A stretch of 64,000 nt of DNA from Bicyclus anynana (GCF_947172395.1 NC_069087.1:2604001-2668000); one strand, 5' to 3'; positions 24,101 to 35,304 are shown, counted from the first letter of the stretch. A program made the numbers and translations. The notes: generated from the sequence alone by a model not told the origin.

Positions 24101-24719
24101 TATGCGATCAGACCGTATGATGATATGAAGTTATAAACATTACACAGAACTCTGATTTTTTTAACTTTGTCGCCTGCGCAATCTTTAAAAAATATTATTC
24201 TGTCTCTAGGCCTGAAGAAAACAGGTTTTATTAAATGTAACGCTTTGAGTGTGGTTTGGTACGGCTCGACATTCGATAAAGTTTTCATCGACAAAGTATC
24301 ATGAACATAAGTAATTTGGAAGTTACGCTTCTAACTCAGCGTCTCAGAAACACGGTCGATGAATTGAGTACATGGCATACTCGGAGCGGTGCGTGGCGCG
24401 CGAGTGCGAGCGAGCGGTGGCTCGGCTCAGCTCAGGCGCGTTGTCCAGCGGGCGCGGGCGCGGGCGCGGGTGCTCCAGGCGGTCGATCGTAGCCGCTAAT
24501 GTACGCACTGGGTACGCAGCGGCGGCTCTGCGCGTGCGGGGACTCGGCGCGCTCCGCCAGCCGCGCCACCGCCGCCCCTCCATCCTGGGGAGGGACGGCT
24601 TCTTCGTGCGCTACGCGGAACCGGAGCGCGCAGCCGTCGCTACCTTCGACTTCCTCGACGACCTCTCCGCCGGCTCCTCTCCCGACCAGACCAGGCACTG
24701 TTCCGATCGATCGTCGTAG
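14958..24719 (+). CDS. Large coiled-coil, SxIP-containing protein, tentatively NCKAP5/Cep169-like (partial, multi-exon)
   Basis: Seven exons join in perfect splice phase: 14958-15122, 16997-17162, 17710-17858, 18323-18452, 18573-20796, 20884-21034, 21495-21630. A terminal exon ending at 24719 is possible. The visible protein is about 1040 residues. It starts with two coiled-coil exons (heptads in ENERLRNELSALS and CARARIRELEAQNRALSSLL), continues with a Pro/Thr linker, and then a long acidic Ser-rich region containing DEGYSTMSSDVQ. Near its C-terminus it has SRIP (20593-20604) and SKIP (20654-20665) in basic Ser/Pro sequence, which fits EB1-binding SxIP motifs, followed by PPPPY. NCKAP5L/Cep169 is a centrosomal and microtubule plus-end SxIP protein with N-terminal coiled coils, so I infer that family without a search. 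The start codon and upstream exons are not identified, and no signal peptide or membrane segment belongs to it. Confidence 0.7.
16997..17162 (+). CDS. Exon b of the coiled-coil gene
   Basis: The acceptor is GCATTACAG|AGT and the donor TTCAAG|GTAACT, phase 0 in and phase 1 out. It encodes SVREELGCARARIRELEAQN, which ends the coiled coil, then a proline/threonine linker with a tandem PHTPITPHTP. Confidence 0.8.
17710..17858 (+). CDS. Exon c, with two in-frame acceptors
   Basis: The acceptor ATTCCAG|TG (exon from 17710) or TTGGTAG|AC (exon from 17722) both keep the frame and differ by four codons. The donor is TTAAAG|GTAACC. It encodes a proline-rich stretch (DSPPPAPPAPQP) followed by SQDDKRRHQILADIWTELK. 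Confidence 0.75.
18104..18146. repeat. Perfect 19-bp hairpin in intron
   Basis: CTTACTGGGATTTGAAGAT, a five-base ATTAA loop and its exact inverse complement lie in the 464-bp intron between 17859 and 18322. Nothing else in the intron is repeated. Confidence 0.9.
18323..18452 (+). CDS. Exon d of the coiled-coil gene
   Basis: The acceptor is TGTTTTCAG|GGT and the donor GCTCCTG|GTGAGT, phase 0 in and phase 1 out. It encodes GLEVTPANLARALSAVDPTL and a Pro-rich end. Its last base joins GT of the next exon to make a glycine codon. Confidence 0.8.
18573..20796 (+). CDS. Large exon e (~740 codons)
   Basis: It begins after CTTTCATTGCAG. The frame is open upstream to 18503, but those 23 residues are intron. 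It encodes an acidic, Ser-rich, probably disordered chain. Landmarks in order are DEGYSTMSSDVQ, WLELDDARSALQQRHRDL (short helical segment), EDWSLSLSCEDL, FTRDFYRLVKYESTKSLAS, LQNVLHFIAEQQKYC, ELPPPYAAADFDDD, and a basic Ser/Pro tail with SRIP and SKIP. The donor is AATAG|GTATAA. These landmarks look like short conserved islands, and no enzymatic domain is seen. Confidence 0.85.
20797..20883 (+). other. 87-nt in-frame intron
   Basis: GTATAA...TTCTTCTGCAG with a clear pyrimidine-rich end. The length is 29 codons with no stop, so an ORF finder reads through it. The read-through residues are strongly hydrophobic (IICLIIYINCSC), unlike anything around them, and the base composition drops to intron level. 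Removing it rejoins AG+A as an arginine codon. Confidence 0.8.
20884..21034 (+). CDS. Exon f of the coiled-coil gene
   Basis: It runs from TTCTGCAG|A to CCTAAG|GTACCA and encodes MIRQSESGAAIAEVKN, a charged stretch, then GWVHVEKDIDFSDPK. The frame stays open to 21085, but the following residues are not needed, because the next exon joins in phase 0. Confidence 0.75.
21300..21400. repeat. AT-rich palindromes in intron
   Basis: ATTATTCTATATTATAAT and its inverse occur around 21312-21350, and the inverse is repeated at about 21365-21383. These are low-complexity hairpins inside the 21035-21494 intron. Confidence 0.7.
21495..21630 (+). CDS. Exon g of the coiled-coil gene, possibly terminal
   Basis: The acceptor is GTTTCCAG|GCT. 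It encodes ARANLLDVMLASSDSSPSSC, then EPPPPYSRLHRLHRSRRQK. A donor ACCG|GTAAAT at 21631 would end it in phase 1. If that donor is not used, the frame adds only GKYWI before a TAG at 21645-21647, so this could be an alternative C-terminus. Confidence 0.7.
21676..21755 (+). repeat. 40-bp tandem duplication
   Basis: Two adjacent units, each beginning AAAAAGTTAGACAAAACTGT and containing GGAATCGGGGTTCTCAAT, differ at only one or two bases. Confidence 0.9.
22299..22581. repeat. Two foldback structures in the long intron
   Basis: AGCTTTACGATAATGAT at about 22300 is inverted as ATCATTATCGTAAGCT at about 22380. TGTAAACCTTTTTTGAGATA at about 22500 is inverted as TATCTCAATAAAGGGTTTACA at about 22561. 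The rest of 21650-24300 is AT-rich with nothing recognisable. Confidence 0.6.
24520..24719 (+). CDS. Possible 3'-terminal exon of the coiled-coil gene
   Basis: An isolated GC-rich block (24380-24720) has one frame with strong third-position GC that encodes SILGRDGFFVRYAEP and ATFDFLDDLSAGSS and ends at TAG 24717-24719. An acceptor GTACGCAG at 24519 gives the phase required by the donor at 21630; acceptors at 24435 and 24492 also fit. AATAAA signals follow at 24973 and about 25019. Whether it belongs to this gene or to another, and where it starts, is undecided. Two other frames overlap it. Confidence 0.45.
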
Positions 24720-24972
24720 ACGGCTTAACGATTCGACTACGTCACTCGCGTAGTCGAATGTGGCGGATCCAGGGACTCAAACTAAAAACCATCAAAGTTC
24801 TTCTATGACAAATGCTGAAGTGAACATTTAAATTGTTAATCCTTTAAATTCGTATAAATGTTTTACTAATGTACTGTGTACTGTTTACTGGAGCCGCCAC
24901 TGGCGTAGTCCACAGACGCGTGGTCATCATCATATCTACTTATTAAACCGTCTGACAGATATGGTGGAAGCT

Positions 24973-25025
24973 AATAAACCCTATTAAAACCTGTCTATTA
25001 ATTAGGTACCTCATTTATAATAAAA
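24973..25025 (+). terminator. Candidate polyadenylation signals
   Basis: AATAAA occurs at 24973-24978 and again at about 25019, roughly 250-300 bp after the TAG at 24719. Confidence 0.4.
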
Positions 25026-27224
25026 CGCCCTATCAATAAGAGAAAAATATAATAAAAGAAAAAATGTGCTTCGTCTTGTTTTGGACAGTGTAATTTGACT
25101 TGAATGTGTAAAAATAAGACAAAACCCATTTCTTCTTTCAAAATATATTTGTAGAGGAATATAATAAAATTTTGAGGTACTGGTAATGTATGACTTGAAT
25201 AAACCGCGTCTTGTACTCGATTAAAAAGTGTCGCTCATTTATCGATAAAGAAAAATATTTTTCTACGTCGCTTGCTTGTGATATTCGGTCATTCGACTGC
25301 TTTATTGATGTGACGTGAGCCAAATAGTTACTAGTAGCGCGGCAGTCGCGCAAGGCTGCAGCTTTTTAGTGTCCGCCCTTTCGATTATTCGATTCGATTA
25401 GATCGTAGGTGTAGTCGTAAATCGATTTATAATAATTACGAGCACCTAGTATTATAAAGTTCTTCTTAGATTCGTGTAGTGGGAGAAGGACAGAGATATT
25501 GAGGCGTGGATATGCGGTTTTATGAGTTGGCGCTCGGGTTGATTTGTTTGTTCAAAATTGGTAAAAAAATGCGCATTATATCGCCGATATAGGGATGTCA
25601 ACTTTTGAAATATAATACAAATTACTAATTTTAATAATAATAAAACTTACGGACCACGTTTCCATTGTTTTTTTTTTCATATTTTAAGTTATGAATAATA
25701 TCTGAAACAGAAAAAAGGTACGATAATTGTAGGTAGATACAATAAAATAATAAAAAAAAATATTGTAGTATGTCTACAATATTTTAGATAAGTTGGCATA
25801 CCTATATACACGATGGCTGCTTAAAAATGTGTTTTACGGCAAACATTCTTGGCGCTTGATAAGCGAAACGGCGAAAACAGCTCAAACCCGATGATAAACG
25901 GTTGATTACTTCCTGCGGTGTCTAGCTTACGCTTCGAGCCATTAACTACGAATTAGGTAAGAAGACGATATAAAGCCTATCACAGATATAGCTTTATAAA
26001 AATAGCCAGCTTTTCTGCTATATATTATAATATTCAATGAAACAAGCATAGTCAACGTCTAAATTGAATTTTGAAAAAGTGATCCCACTTCTGAAAATTC
26101 TCGATATCGCTTCTAATATATAAATGATGATTATATTTATATATTGATATTATTCCTAATATTTGATCGTTAATAGTTATATCTGTGACGGGCTCAAGTA
26201 ATGACTAAGTAAATGAAAGCTGCGGCCTCGAAGTAATGTGATATTTTTGTATATACTGTAAGTCCCACTTATTTTCGTATACATTTAAATGGATTCCTTT
26301 CTAACCGTACGAAGCGTTAATATTGGATTTAACCGTGTTTCCACACTATGTGATCCGATATCCACATTTATATACATTTACATAAACTACGAGTAAAGTC
26401 ATGTTTATATTATATTTGTTTGTCTTCTATACGTTCTTAAACCAGTCACTTGATTGTGTTGAAACTAGATAGTACTTCTGCGTGTCCACTGAGGTTCCTA
26501 GTACGACCTTCCAAGAAAAAATTGTCTATTCACAATTTTTTTTTAATAATTTTATATCTGCGTCATCTATGATAATAGGTAGATTTTGTAATTGATTTGA
26601 AAATAACATGTTGATTTCGTATTGCATTAAGCAATTTAATTGTTTACCTTCTCTACCATCTAGCACAAAAGCACAACATGGATCAAATAATGTGGAAACT
26701 CAAAAGTAGAGATGTAACTATCCGGTCGTGCGGTCAGTTTATAATTAAGATCTATGTATAATTAATATAATATGAAAAGCAATGTTTGACGCCCGACCGC
26801 GGCCTTTAACGGTTAATAATAATTAATTATTAGGTAAGGTACTTATGTAAATATTGATAATTTACTTATCGAACTAGTGTAGTGATAACTTAATTATAAA
26901 AAATAGTCACTCTATAACAATCGATTAACCTTTTTAAAAAAAAATACATACAATCGAAGGGTACTAAACTATGTTATTGGTAAGTGTATATATTATTATA
27001 TTATTTTATAATGTCATTTAATGCTATTTATTGTGTTGTATCATTTGTGGTGTAACAATTTTTTGTGTATACTTAGGTACATATCATGAATCTGTATTAT
27101 TTCATAACGTTATGGTGGATAGGCGCAAGTGTTGAGTGATCTACCCCCAACTACATCATTTAGTCGAGTGTTACTGTTATATTCACTAAATAACGGTGTT
27201 TTACTTTTTTTACTTGTACTAATT
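25026..27224. other. AT-rich non-coding stretch
   Basis: I see no exon. The only GC-richer patch is 25325-25385. Otherwise the sequence is AT-rich with homopolymer runs and no recognised repeat borders. Confidence 0.45.
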
Positions 27225-27450
27225 GCCTCGTTGGTCGAGTGGTTCGGTTCGAATTTTGAGCCAAGCTATGTAATGTTGGGCTTTTCTTTCTTGTTAGAAA
27301 TTCTTAAAGGTTCTCTAAGTAAGCCCTTGGGTAGAAAATCGGAAGGAAATAAGACGTCCTTCTTTTTTGCCGACTGTGGCGAAGCCAAAAGGGAGGGTAG
27401 TGATTTTGGCAGTCTATGTATGCTTGTTCCTTATATAGGTTTAGGGAGAT
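27225..27450 (+). mobile_element. tRNA-derived SINE, second family
   Basis: It starts with an A-box-like GTTGGTCGAGTGG. A B-box-like GGTTCGAATTTTG follows too closely, so part of the head is deleted. The body is TTTCTTGTTAGAAATTCTTA and the tail ends GATTTTGGCAGTCTATGTAT. An open frame of 130 codons across this SINE and its flanks is accidental. Confidence 0.6.
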
Positions 27451-27539
27451 TCAAAGGGAGGTCTATAAAACTTGAATATACAACTCAACTAAATCACTCG
27501 GACATCTTGTACCTACTTTGATATAGAACTCAGATAATT

Positions 27540-29650
27540 AGGTACCTATAGTCAGAGCAGGTCGCTAACTATTAGTTACATTTATTTTTTTCTAATTACT
27601 AGTAACATTTACTTTTACACTTATTAGTTTATTGTCCGCGTGTAGGTCACTCAATACTTGTACAAACTATTTTAAAGTTTCGCTATCTTAATGTATTTTC
27701 ATTGAATATGGTTATGAACCTTATAAATTTAGTAGGTATTTGCGGCTTTTATTATTACGATTTACATGTAGGTAAAGTAATGGCGGAACCAAAGCGATTT
27801 TTTACACTAAAATACAGAATTTGCCACCACTTGTTATGCTGCGACACAAACTTTTCTTGATCAATTTTATTTTTACCCAGCTTTGTTTTAATCGTAAATA
27901 TTGAAGACAATAAGGAAGATTTATACCTATATTATTATTAATGAATATAAACGAATAACGACTCGAATCGATATCTAAAATATGAACTTATTAGTATTTA
28001 TATTATAGAATGATGTAATAATTTTAAAAATATTTGTGCATCCCTAGTTAGTTCGGATACACGCCATGTATGTTTTATTTTTTTTATTTAAACATGCCAA
28101 AGCTCTGTTATTGATGTATAATTAATTTGTAGACACTTAAAAAAGTAAAACTATTGTAACATTTATATATGAAAATAAATAATTATATTTATCCATTACC
28201 TATTTATACTTACCTAATCTCTTTTATTGTTACATTACTGCGTGTATTCGAAATCATTGTAAGTTTTAAATCGTAATTTAATGGGGTAACACTAAGATTT
28301 TTTGACAGCTGCTCAGTAAACCTGTCATTTCGTGAAAATCTGTCACAATTCAAAGCAGCTATCATGTTTCTGATTCGTATGAAACTGCAGAACGCGAAAA
28401 ATTTGTCAAACTCCGTTAATTCTTTTTAATGACATCTGGATTCTCTGTATGTATATGTAGATGCGTCTGCATTTGTTTATTATTTAATAAATAATAACTG
28501 TTCCTATAAAATATCTTTCATTCCTGATCAATTTAGGTATTTTATTGAACATGGCTACTATAATTGGCATGTTGTTTATCATGGAAAATTGTACCTAATC
28601 TATATATTATATCAATCGTTGTATTCATCATTATTATAGGATCCAGAAAGTACTGTGATTTGTAACTACCGCAGAAAAGAGTGCAATGAGAAAGATTACT
28701 ATAACATTACAAAGATGGCGCTTTAAACGTTAAAATATTTCAATTTATTTTTTTGTTTTGTTTTTTCGTATACCGTAGGGAAAAGGCACTATTTCAACAA
28801 TATGATTGGTTTAATCCCTAGACAGATAAATACATAGACGACTGATTAGCGTGCCGTTGTCAGTCAAAAGATTCATTAATCCCTGTTTTTGACACACAAC
28901 ACACTGTACTAAACGTTAAAATGAAAGCTTAGATTTATTAAATTCAATTATTTTGATTAGGGATTAGGACCAGCGAACTTACCTGTTAGGTTTATTAAAA
29001 AATAAAACTCAATATTAATATTACTATTCAAGTACATGGTATGGTAAAAACTTTATCTCTCTGTTAAGCTTATAGTAATCTTTTCCATTGGTTAAAATTT
29101 TAAGATGAAAATGAAGTGTTATTCAATTTTCACGGTATTGGGTGCATTTGTTAGTTCGTACTAACCATAAGACATAGATATGAGATAGGTAGGTACTTTG
29201 AACAGTACAAAGATATGTAGAGTAACGGTATAATTTTAATTGTCTACTATTGCAGATGGGTTGAATAAACGATTCCGATCCCAAATGACATATTTTGTTT
29301 AATTTTTATTATAATTCAACACCCTTTCTTTTACCCCTTGTAGTTAGCCTGTGTGGCTTCAGACCTAAGAAGGACTTAGGAATAAGGTCGAGGTCCTAGG
29401 TTCTCCTGCGAGCTGCGGTCTTATAAAGAAAAGGAAGAAAAATGCGGTTATTTCGAAATTAATAAAACTAACAATTAAATAAAACTAATAAAATAAAATT
29501 AAATAAAACTAACAATTAAATTAACTAAAACGTTTATGTATCGTTTATTCATATATCTCCTTTTAAATTATCTAGGTACTTATAAGTATGTAGGTATCAC
29601 AATGAAAATGACTATCCATTTCGATGTTACACTAATCCTAAGCTAAAAAT
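27540..29650. other. AT-rich non-coding stretch
   Basis: No coding signal or clear repeat boundary is seen. GACAGCT/TGTCA motifs occur at 28300-28420. Around 29460-29520 there is a short imperfect repeat of AATAAAACTAACAATTAAAT. Confidence 0.45.
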
Positions 29651-29659
29651 GATAAAATG

Positions 29660-29885
29660 ACACTTAGGGCGGTAACACACTGACGCGATCCGAATCCGTG
29701 AAGATGCAGGTATAAAAACTCGAACTGTGTTCGGATACGCTAACACAGTAATCCGATCTTTGATCCAAATCTAAGTGAACATGAGAATATGTCAAAGCAC
29801 ATACGACTCCGCGGAATTGTCCGATTTTAATCCGAGGTAATCCTTTACACGGATGAAGAAATTCGGATCAATTAACTATTTAATC
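29660..29885. repeat. Interspersed repeat fragment
   Basis: The segment starting AGGGCGGTAACACACTGACG, with repeated ATCCGAAT/ATTCGGAT motifs in both orientations, looks like a MITE or SINE fragment. Its ends were not resolved. Confidence 0.35.
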
Positions 29886-29930
29886 TACCATAAAGATGAC
29901 TATGACTTAGTATAGTAGCTAGGTACTTCA

Positions 29931-30110
29931 GTGTGCCTAGTGGCAATTTTCAATATTTTCATACTGTGACGTAACCGTAATCGCGATTTTTTAAGGAATT
30001 AAAACAGTTGTGCAGTAGTGCCACTAGATGGCGCTGTTTCAATTCCTTAGAAATTCGCGTTTACGGTTACGTCACAGTATGAAAACATTGAAAATTGCCA
30101 ATAGGCACAC
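29931..30110. mobile_element. Foldback MITE, copy B, with central CTCF-like motif
   Basis: About 77-bp inverted repeats with few mismatches (left GTGTGCCTAGTGGCAATTTT, right reverse-complement GTGTGCCTATTGGCAATTTT) flank a ~26-bp centre. The centre includes CCACTAGATGGCGC at 30021-30034, identical to copy A. The arms would form a long hairpin if transcribed. Confidence 0.85.
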
Positions 30111-30653
30111 AGAACGTAGGTACCAATTTTCACGGATGCAGTGGGTGACGGCACTTATAAAATTGTTTAGTGATTTGTGCACAATCGACTAATAAGCACT
30201 TATGTATCTCTACGAAACTTAAATCACTGGTATTAAAACAGTATCGACATTAAATAGACTCCCTACGTAGGTAGTACCTACCTAAGCTATCAATAAAACG
30301 AATCACATACAGAATGTAAAGTAAGACTAGAGTTTGTACCTAAACCCCTTGATACTAGTTAAACAAGCTAGCCCTTGACTGAGATTCCCCATTAAACCTT
30401 GAATACATGTGCTACGAAATACGTAGCACAAAAACCACTTTCAGCAGATGCTACTGTATAGCATACAATTAGCACGTGTAGGAATACGAAAAGCTATGCT
30501 ATATAAAGCATAGATATATCTATGCTATTTGTTTGTAGGTACTTTTGCTATTATAATAATTATGAATCATTTTTTATATAAATGCTTCAATTTTAAGTCC
30601 ATTTTTTATTAAATGTTGCATTGCAAAACATTCCTAACAGTGCCATTGAGATC

Positions 30654-30772
30654 GTCTAATGCGGGCTACATACTTTCAGTTTTAACAGTACAATCGAACT
30701 GTACACTTATGTTTAATCTAGTTTTACATTGTCAGTTTTACATCGTCTTTTGTAGCCTGCATTAAACGTGTA
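30654..30772. mobile_element. MITE with TAATGCGGGCTACA termini
   Basis: The left end TAATGCGGGCTACAT and right end TTGTAGCCTGCATTA are inverted. The same termini occur at about 31855-32028. Confidence 0.55.
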
Positions 30773-31431
30773 ATGACACCACTGAATCACTGTGTTTTTA
30801 CCAGCTAGATTACTTATGTTGGCTGGTTGTTAGAACCAATTTCGATATTAGTTAAGCAGAAATTACAGTGTATTAACTATGTCCAATCAATGTCTGTCGA
30901 TACTTCTAGCAATTAAAAGAGTCTTGTTCTATGTTCTACATCCTTTTCACAGTTAAGAAATACTTCAGTTTCTTCATGGGATCTGAAACCACGAAATAGT
31001 TTATTTTCATTTGCAATTTGTTCCAAGCAACATGAAATGTTATTTGTTAGTACCTGAACCGACGAAGGCACACAAAACAAAATTAACACACACACACACA
31101 CATGAAAAATAAAACTTCATGATTACAAGTCATATTTTTATTAAAATAATTAAAAACATGTGTTTTGTCATGACAATCGATAGAAATAAAATCACAGACT
31201 ATCTTATCTTATTATATTACAAATATCCATGGACCTATAAAATCCTTGCAAATATCGAATTAATTTTACTTGACACCATAACACACACCTACTCAAATTC
31301 ACATAGGTATTTTTATAAACAAAAATTGTCGTAATTTGTCTACTTTTGAAAGTCTGGCTTTAGATTTAGTAGTGAGGTTAAGCGTTTGACAGTAGACGGT
31401 TGAGAGACAGCGTATTGGTGTGTAAAACTGA

Positions 31432-31587
31432 TGCTAGGCACTTACCATCCAATAAATTCACGAGTGTTGGTAGCGATCTGCATGATGTCATGCATGCATG
31501 TCGCGACTAACACACGATCAGTTTCATCGGATGCCCTGCCGTTAGCGCTGTAGGCACATGAACTTATTGGATGGTGAGTGGCTAGCA
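31432..31587. mobile_element. MITE of family M3 (copy 1), TSD TGA
   Basis: The terminal inverted repeats begin TGCTAGGCACTTACCATCC on the left and, reverse-complemented, TGCTAGCCACTCACCATCC on the right. TGA flanks both sides. The interior contains ATGCATGCATG-like palindromic sequence and CCGTTAGCGCTGTAGGCA, shared with the other two copies. Confidence 0.8.
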
Positions 31588-31854
31588 TGAGGGAATGTTG
31601 TTTAATGAAACCGTAAACCTTCAGTTTACACAAAAATGCGCTTAGTCTTACAAAACCCACCGAACTTTAGCCGCTTCATAGACACTATATAAACACATCA
31701 TAGACAAGCAGTCTGAGAATGTTTGAACTGTCCAATAAAATCATTTCCATAAATACGAGTAGTTAATCTATTCCGTGAATTCCGTTTGGCTTTGGATTTT
31801 GTGGTGGGATGACAGATCAAGCATGTTTGTGTTTTAAACTGACGATCGTTTCAT

Positions 31855-32028
31855 TATGCAGGCTAAATACCTTCAGTTTTATTTGCGCAATGTTAACTGT
31901 AGTTATATTTAATCGAAATTTTAATTATAACCATTAGAATAAACTGCCGAGTTTTGCATACACAGGAACGATTTAACTGAAAAAAATAATGTACAATTAC
32001 AACTGCTGGTCTGTAGCCCGCATTATAC
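31855..32028. mobile_element. MITE with TATGCAGGCTA termini
   Basis: The ends ATTATGCAGGCTAAATACC and TGTAGCCCGCATTATA are inverted and match the element at 30654-30772. The interior is AT-rich. Confidence 0.5.
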
Positions 32029-32049
32029 GTTCCTTCAATTTTACACAAA

Positions 32050-34222
32050 CACGCTGTCTAATATTTACACCCAAAAATTCTTTCAAAAGTAGACAAGCTT
32101 TATTAGATGTATCAAAACTTTACACATTTACAATTTTACTTAAATAAATTAAAATTTATTTCAAATATATACAAATAATATTTAACAAACTTCTAAAGTA
32201 CGATATAAGTTAATTAAAAATGTAAAATAATAAAACAAAAAAATCGGAAAGCCTGTATAAAAATATCTAATTTAAAGTACTAATCCGAAAAACAATCCCA
32301 TAATTTTAGAGTATTTTTGTGACATCTTAATTTCATTCTTTATAGACACTTTGGAAACGTGAAAAATAAGTATTATTTTATTCCCTAAATAATAAATGAA
32401 TAAAAAAAATCTAAAATAAATATCTACAAAACTAATAAAAATAATAATTATAAAAGTAAATAGGAAAACTATAACAAGACAAATTTTGTATTACTGTAGA
32501 TCTGCTCACAAAATGTCACAAAATGCTTTTTGTGACCTAGATTTTTGCATCTTTTATGTTATAACTGTCGAATTTTTTGTAACAACTTACAGTTATCTTA
32601 AAAAACCGAAAACGGATTTTTTTCAAAAAGTCATTAAAGGAAAAGATTAATAAAAATGTTTTAAATAGGAACCACATTTGCAATGAAATAATTGTTAAAA
32701 TAATACTGGTTTTTAAATTAAGTTACTATTTTTCTAATGAGTAAAAATATTTACACCGTCTATATCAGTATTTAATTTTATTACGATAATTTTTTTTGAA
32801 ACGGCGAAAATTGTGAGGAACAGCAAAACCATAGAGTTCAAAGGGAAATATAATAATTTATAAAATATAAACCCTATTGCACATTAATTTGTGGTACTGC
32901 TTTAAGAACAGTAATCTGACTAGAAAGAGATTAAGTATATTTTTAAGCCCAATTAAAGACATAATATAAGTAAACCGGGGAAAATTAACACAATTTCCGC
33001 CAATCAATCAAGGCAATTTTGTAAAACCTACAAGTAGGTGTTTTTGGTAAAGTCCCATAAATATGTGACTTTAACTATTAAAGACAGACTTTATGCTATT
33101 AAAAAACAGAGCAATTCTTAGCTCTCTCATATACTCTTACATGGTGTAAAAACCGTCTGAAATAGCATAAAACAGTTAAACAATTTTATCACATACACAA
33201 TTTTATCATAAAAGTAATACATCTGGTAAATATGAATTCAGTAAAAGAGGGCGTAGGTAGGCGTATTAAACGTAACAACAAATTACCGACTTTCGGCTTT
33301 AATTATGCAAAAGGAAACAATTTTGATTTATTAATGTAGTAATTAAACACTATTATTATAAGACCAAAATCACTGGATGATTGAAATATTTTTGTGATGA
33401 TTTTTACATATATATAACTACCTATGATTTCATTATGTTAAAGTTAAAATTTCGAACATTATTATGAAGTGAAACATTTTATGTACTACATTATATACCT
33501 ACATATAAATAAGGAAAACCCTTTGTGACCAAAAATAATTTAAAATAAACTCTTAAATATTCTCAATTGTATGGCGATGGAAACTAATTCCGCTGTATTT
33601 TCAAGTTCACGCATACTGCAATAGGCACGTGAATCAATAAACAATCCAAAAGGTTATTTGTTTACAACGTAAGGAATTTCGAATATTTTTTGTTTTTTAT
33701 AGTTTGAAACTTCAAAACAAACAGTATTTACTAACCACAAGATTCTTCTAACATTCTAATTCATATTTAAAAAGAATACTAATTAAATATTGTTTTTTTT
33801 TTTTCAAATTGGAAGCAATTCATAATAATTCCTCACACTCTCAACAGTTCAACATTGAAGGTAAAGTAACAGTAGTAAAAACGATGATTTGATTACTTCA
33901 GTCAGATAAAATAAATAAAAATATATTGGAGTGTATAATAGCGACTCCACTGATTAGTACCTTTAGTACTAACTACAAGAGCAATTTTTTTACAAATATT
34001 TCGGATGTTGTAAAATTCTTCAATTTTGTATTGTAACAAAATGCACAGGTGTTGTAACCCTGGCATTTATTTCCAAATAAGTAAAATTCATTACAGTTTC
34101 AGTAAAAGGATTCATTTCGTAAGTTAATTCCAAGTGAAGCGAAACAAAATTATCGTTTCACTTTTTGTATTTAGAAACATTTTCTACCCTGTAGGTAAAT
34201 AGAAACCGATCTCCCTAGGGAG
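32050..34222 (-). other. Long repeat-poor AT-rich stretch, candidate 3' UTR
   Basis: It contains no recognised mobile element, in contrast to its surroundings, and lies directly after the stop codon of the minus-strand exon at 34223-34331. Many TTTATT (AATAAA on the minus strand) occur. It fits a long 3' UTR, but this is inferred only from position and composition. Confidence 0.35.
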
Positions 34223-34331
34223 TTAACTCCATATCCGAGCTTTGGAGCCAGCTGAAGAGCACCTGGTTTTCTTCGCGTCGACGTCTTCATTCCCGCCGAA
34301 TATACTCTTCTGGGGCGCTTCTGTGTGCGTG
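34223..34331 (-). CDS. Probable 3'-terminal exon of an unidentified minus-strand gene
   Basis: On the minus strand, the acceptor TATTCCAACAG|C is followed by a GC-richer open frame of 35 residues ending in TAA. It includes EAPQKSIFGGNEDVDAKKT and ends AGSKARIWS. The composition stands out sharply from the AT-rich flanks, the segment lies in no recognised repeat, and the acceptor phase is consistent. I do not recognise the protein. The IFGG phrase and terminal tryptophan faintly recall Jupiter/HN1 proteins, which is not enough to name it. No upstream exon was found between 34.4 and 43 kb; it may be small or lie beyond the window. Confidence 0.45.
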
Positions 34332-34490
34332 CTGTTGGAATATTTAATGTTTAGTCACCACATTGACATATTTTGCCCAAACCATGATTGATGTGTAAAT
34401 TAAAAATATATATAGGTATTTGAATAAGCTCGAAGGAATTACCTAAATAATTTTAGTGATAGGAGCAGCTCTGATAAAATATATATCTTA

Positions 34491-34601
34491 TGTCAGCCAC
34501 TGACGATCAAATAATCTCAGCGCTAACGGCTTGACAGCCGATAAACGTCAAGCCGTTAGCGCTGCAGGCATGTGCGATTACATGATCGTCAGTGGCTGAC
34601 A
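34491..34601. mobile_element. MITE of family M3 (copy 2), TSD TTA
   Basis: Perfect terminal repeats (TGTCAGCCACTGACGATCA and its inverse) are flanked by TTA on both sides. Inside, AGCGCTAACGGCTTGAC (34519-34535) pairs perfectly with 34547-34563, so most of the element folds on itself. Confidence 0.9.
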
Positions 34602-35304
34602 TTAGTAATAACGTAAATATGTTTTTTGAGATCTCTGTAACGGGTCGGGAATTAGGATCAATTAATTATTGTCGTATATAGTTGCATAATGCATAAGGTA
34701 TGGTTTTGCTTTTTAAAATCTATAAAATAATTATAAGTATGTTTTCAGATGAACACCGAGCGCAGCTCTATCGAAATGTACTGGAGGTATATTAATTGCA
34801 AGAAAACCCACTAGATTTTGACATACTATAAATAATTAATGGCACAAGAGAACACAAAAACAGATGCGATTATAGCCTGGTACGACTACTTAATATCCAA
34901 ATCCCAACAAGGTCAACATCGTCAAAAAAATACTAGTAATATAAGCGAAATGCTTTTACGACATATTTAATAATTACATCGTCCATTTGGTGTTATCTTA
35001 ACAACATGATTACGAAATTGATACCGGTATGAGGGCATCAATAAATAACGATTAATGTAATTAAAAGCACAATAAACAATAACATTATCACAATCATTAT
35101 GAATGTCAGCGGTTTTGCAATTTAATTTGCATTAACGATATGGAGAAATAAATTAAATATGCAATCTCATAAACACGCAATGGAATGTGTATCAAAAACA
35201 TCCAAATTACATGATATATTATGGCTGTTTCCTATAAGAGAGTACCCACCAGGCTGCTCTAATACGGGCTAATGTACTTCTGTAATTTTAGCCACTGACC
35301 AATA

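Noticed and set aside
27129..27521. 130-codon open frame with a hydrophobic start
   Set aside because: It runs across a tRNA-derived SINE and AT-rich flanks, and the apparent membrane segment comes from T-rich sequence.
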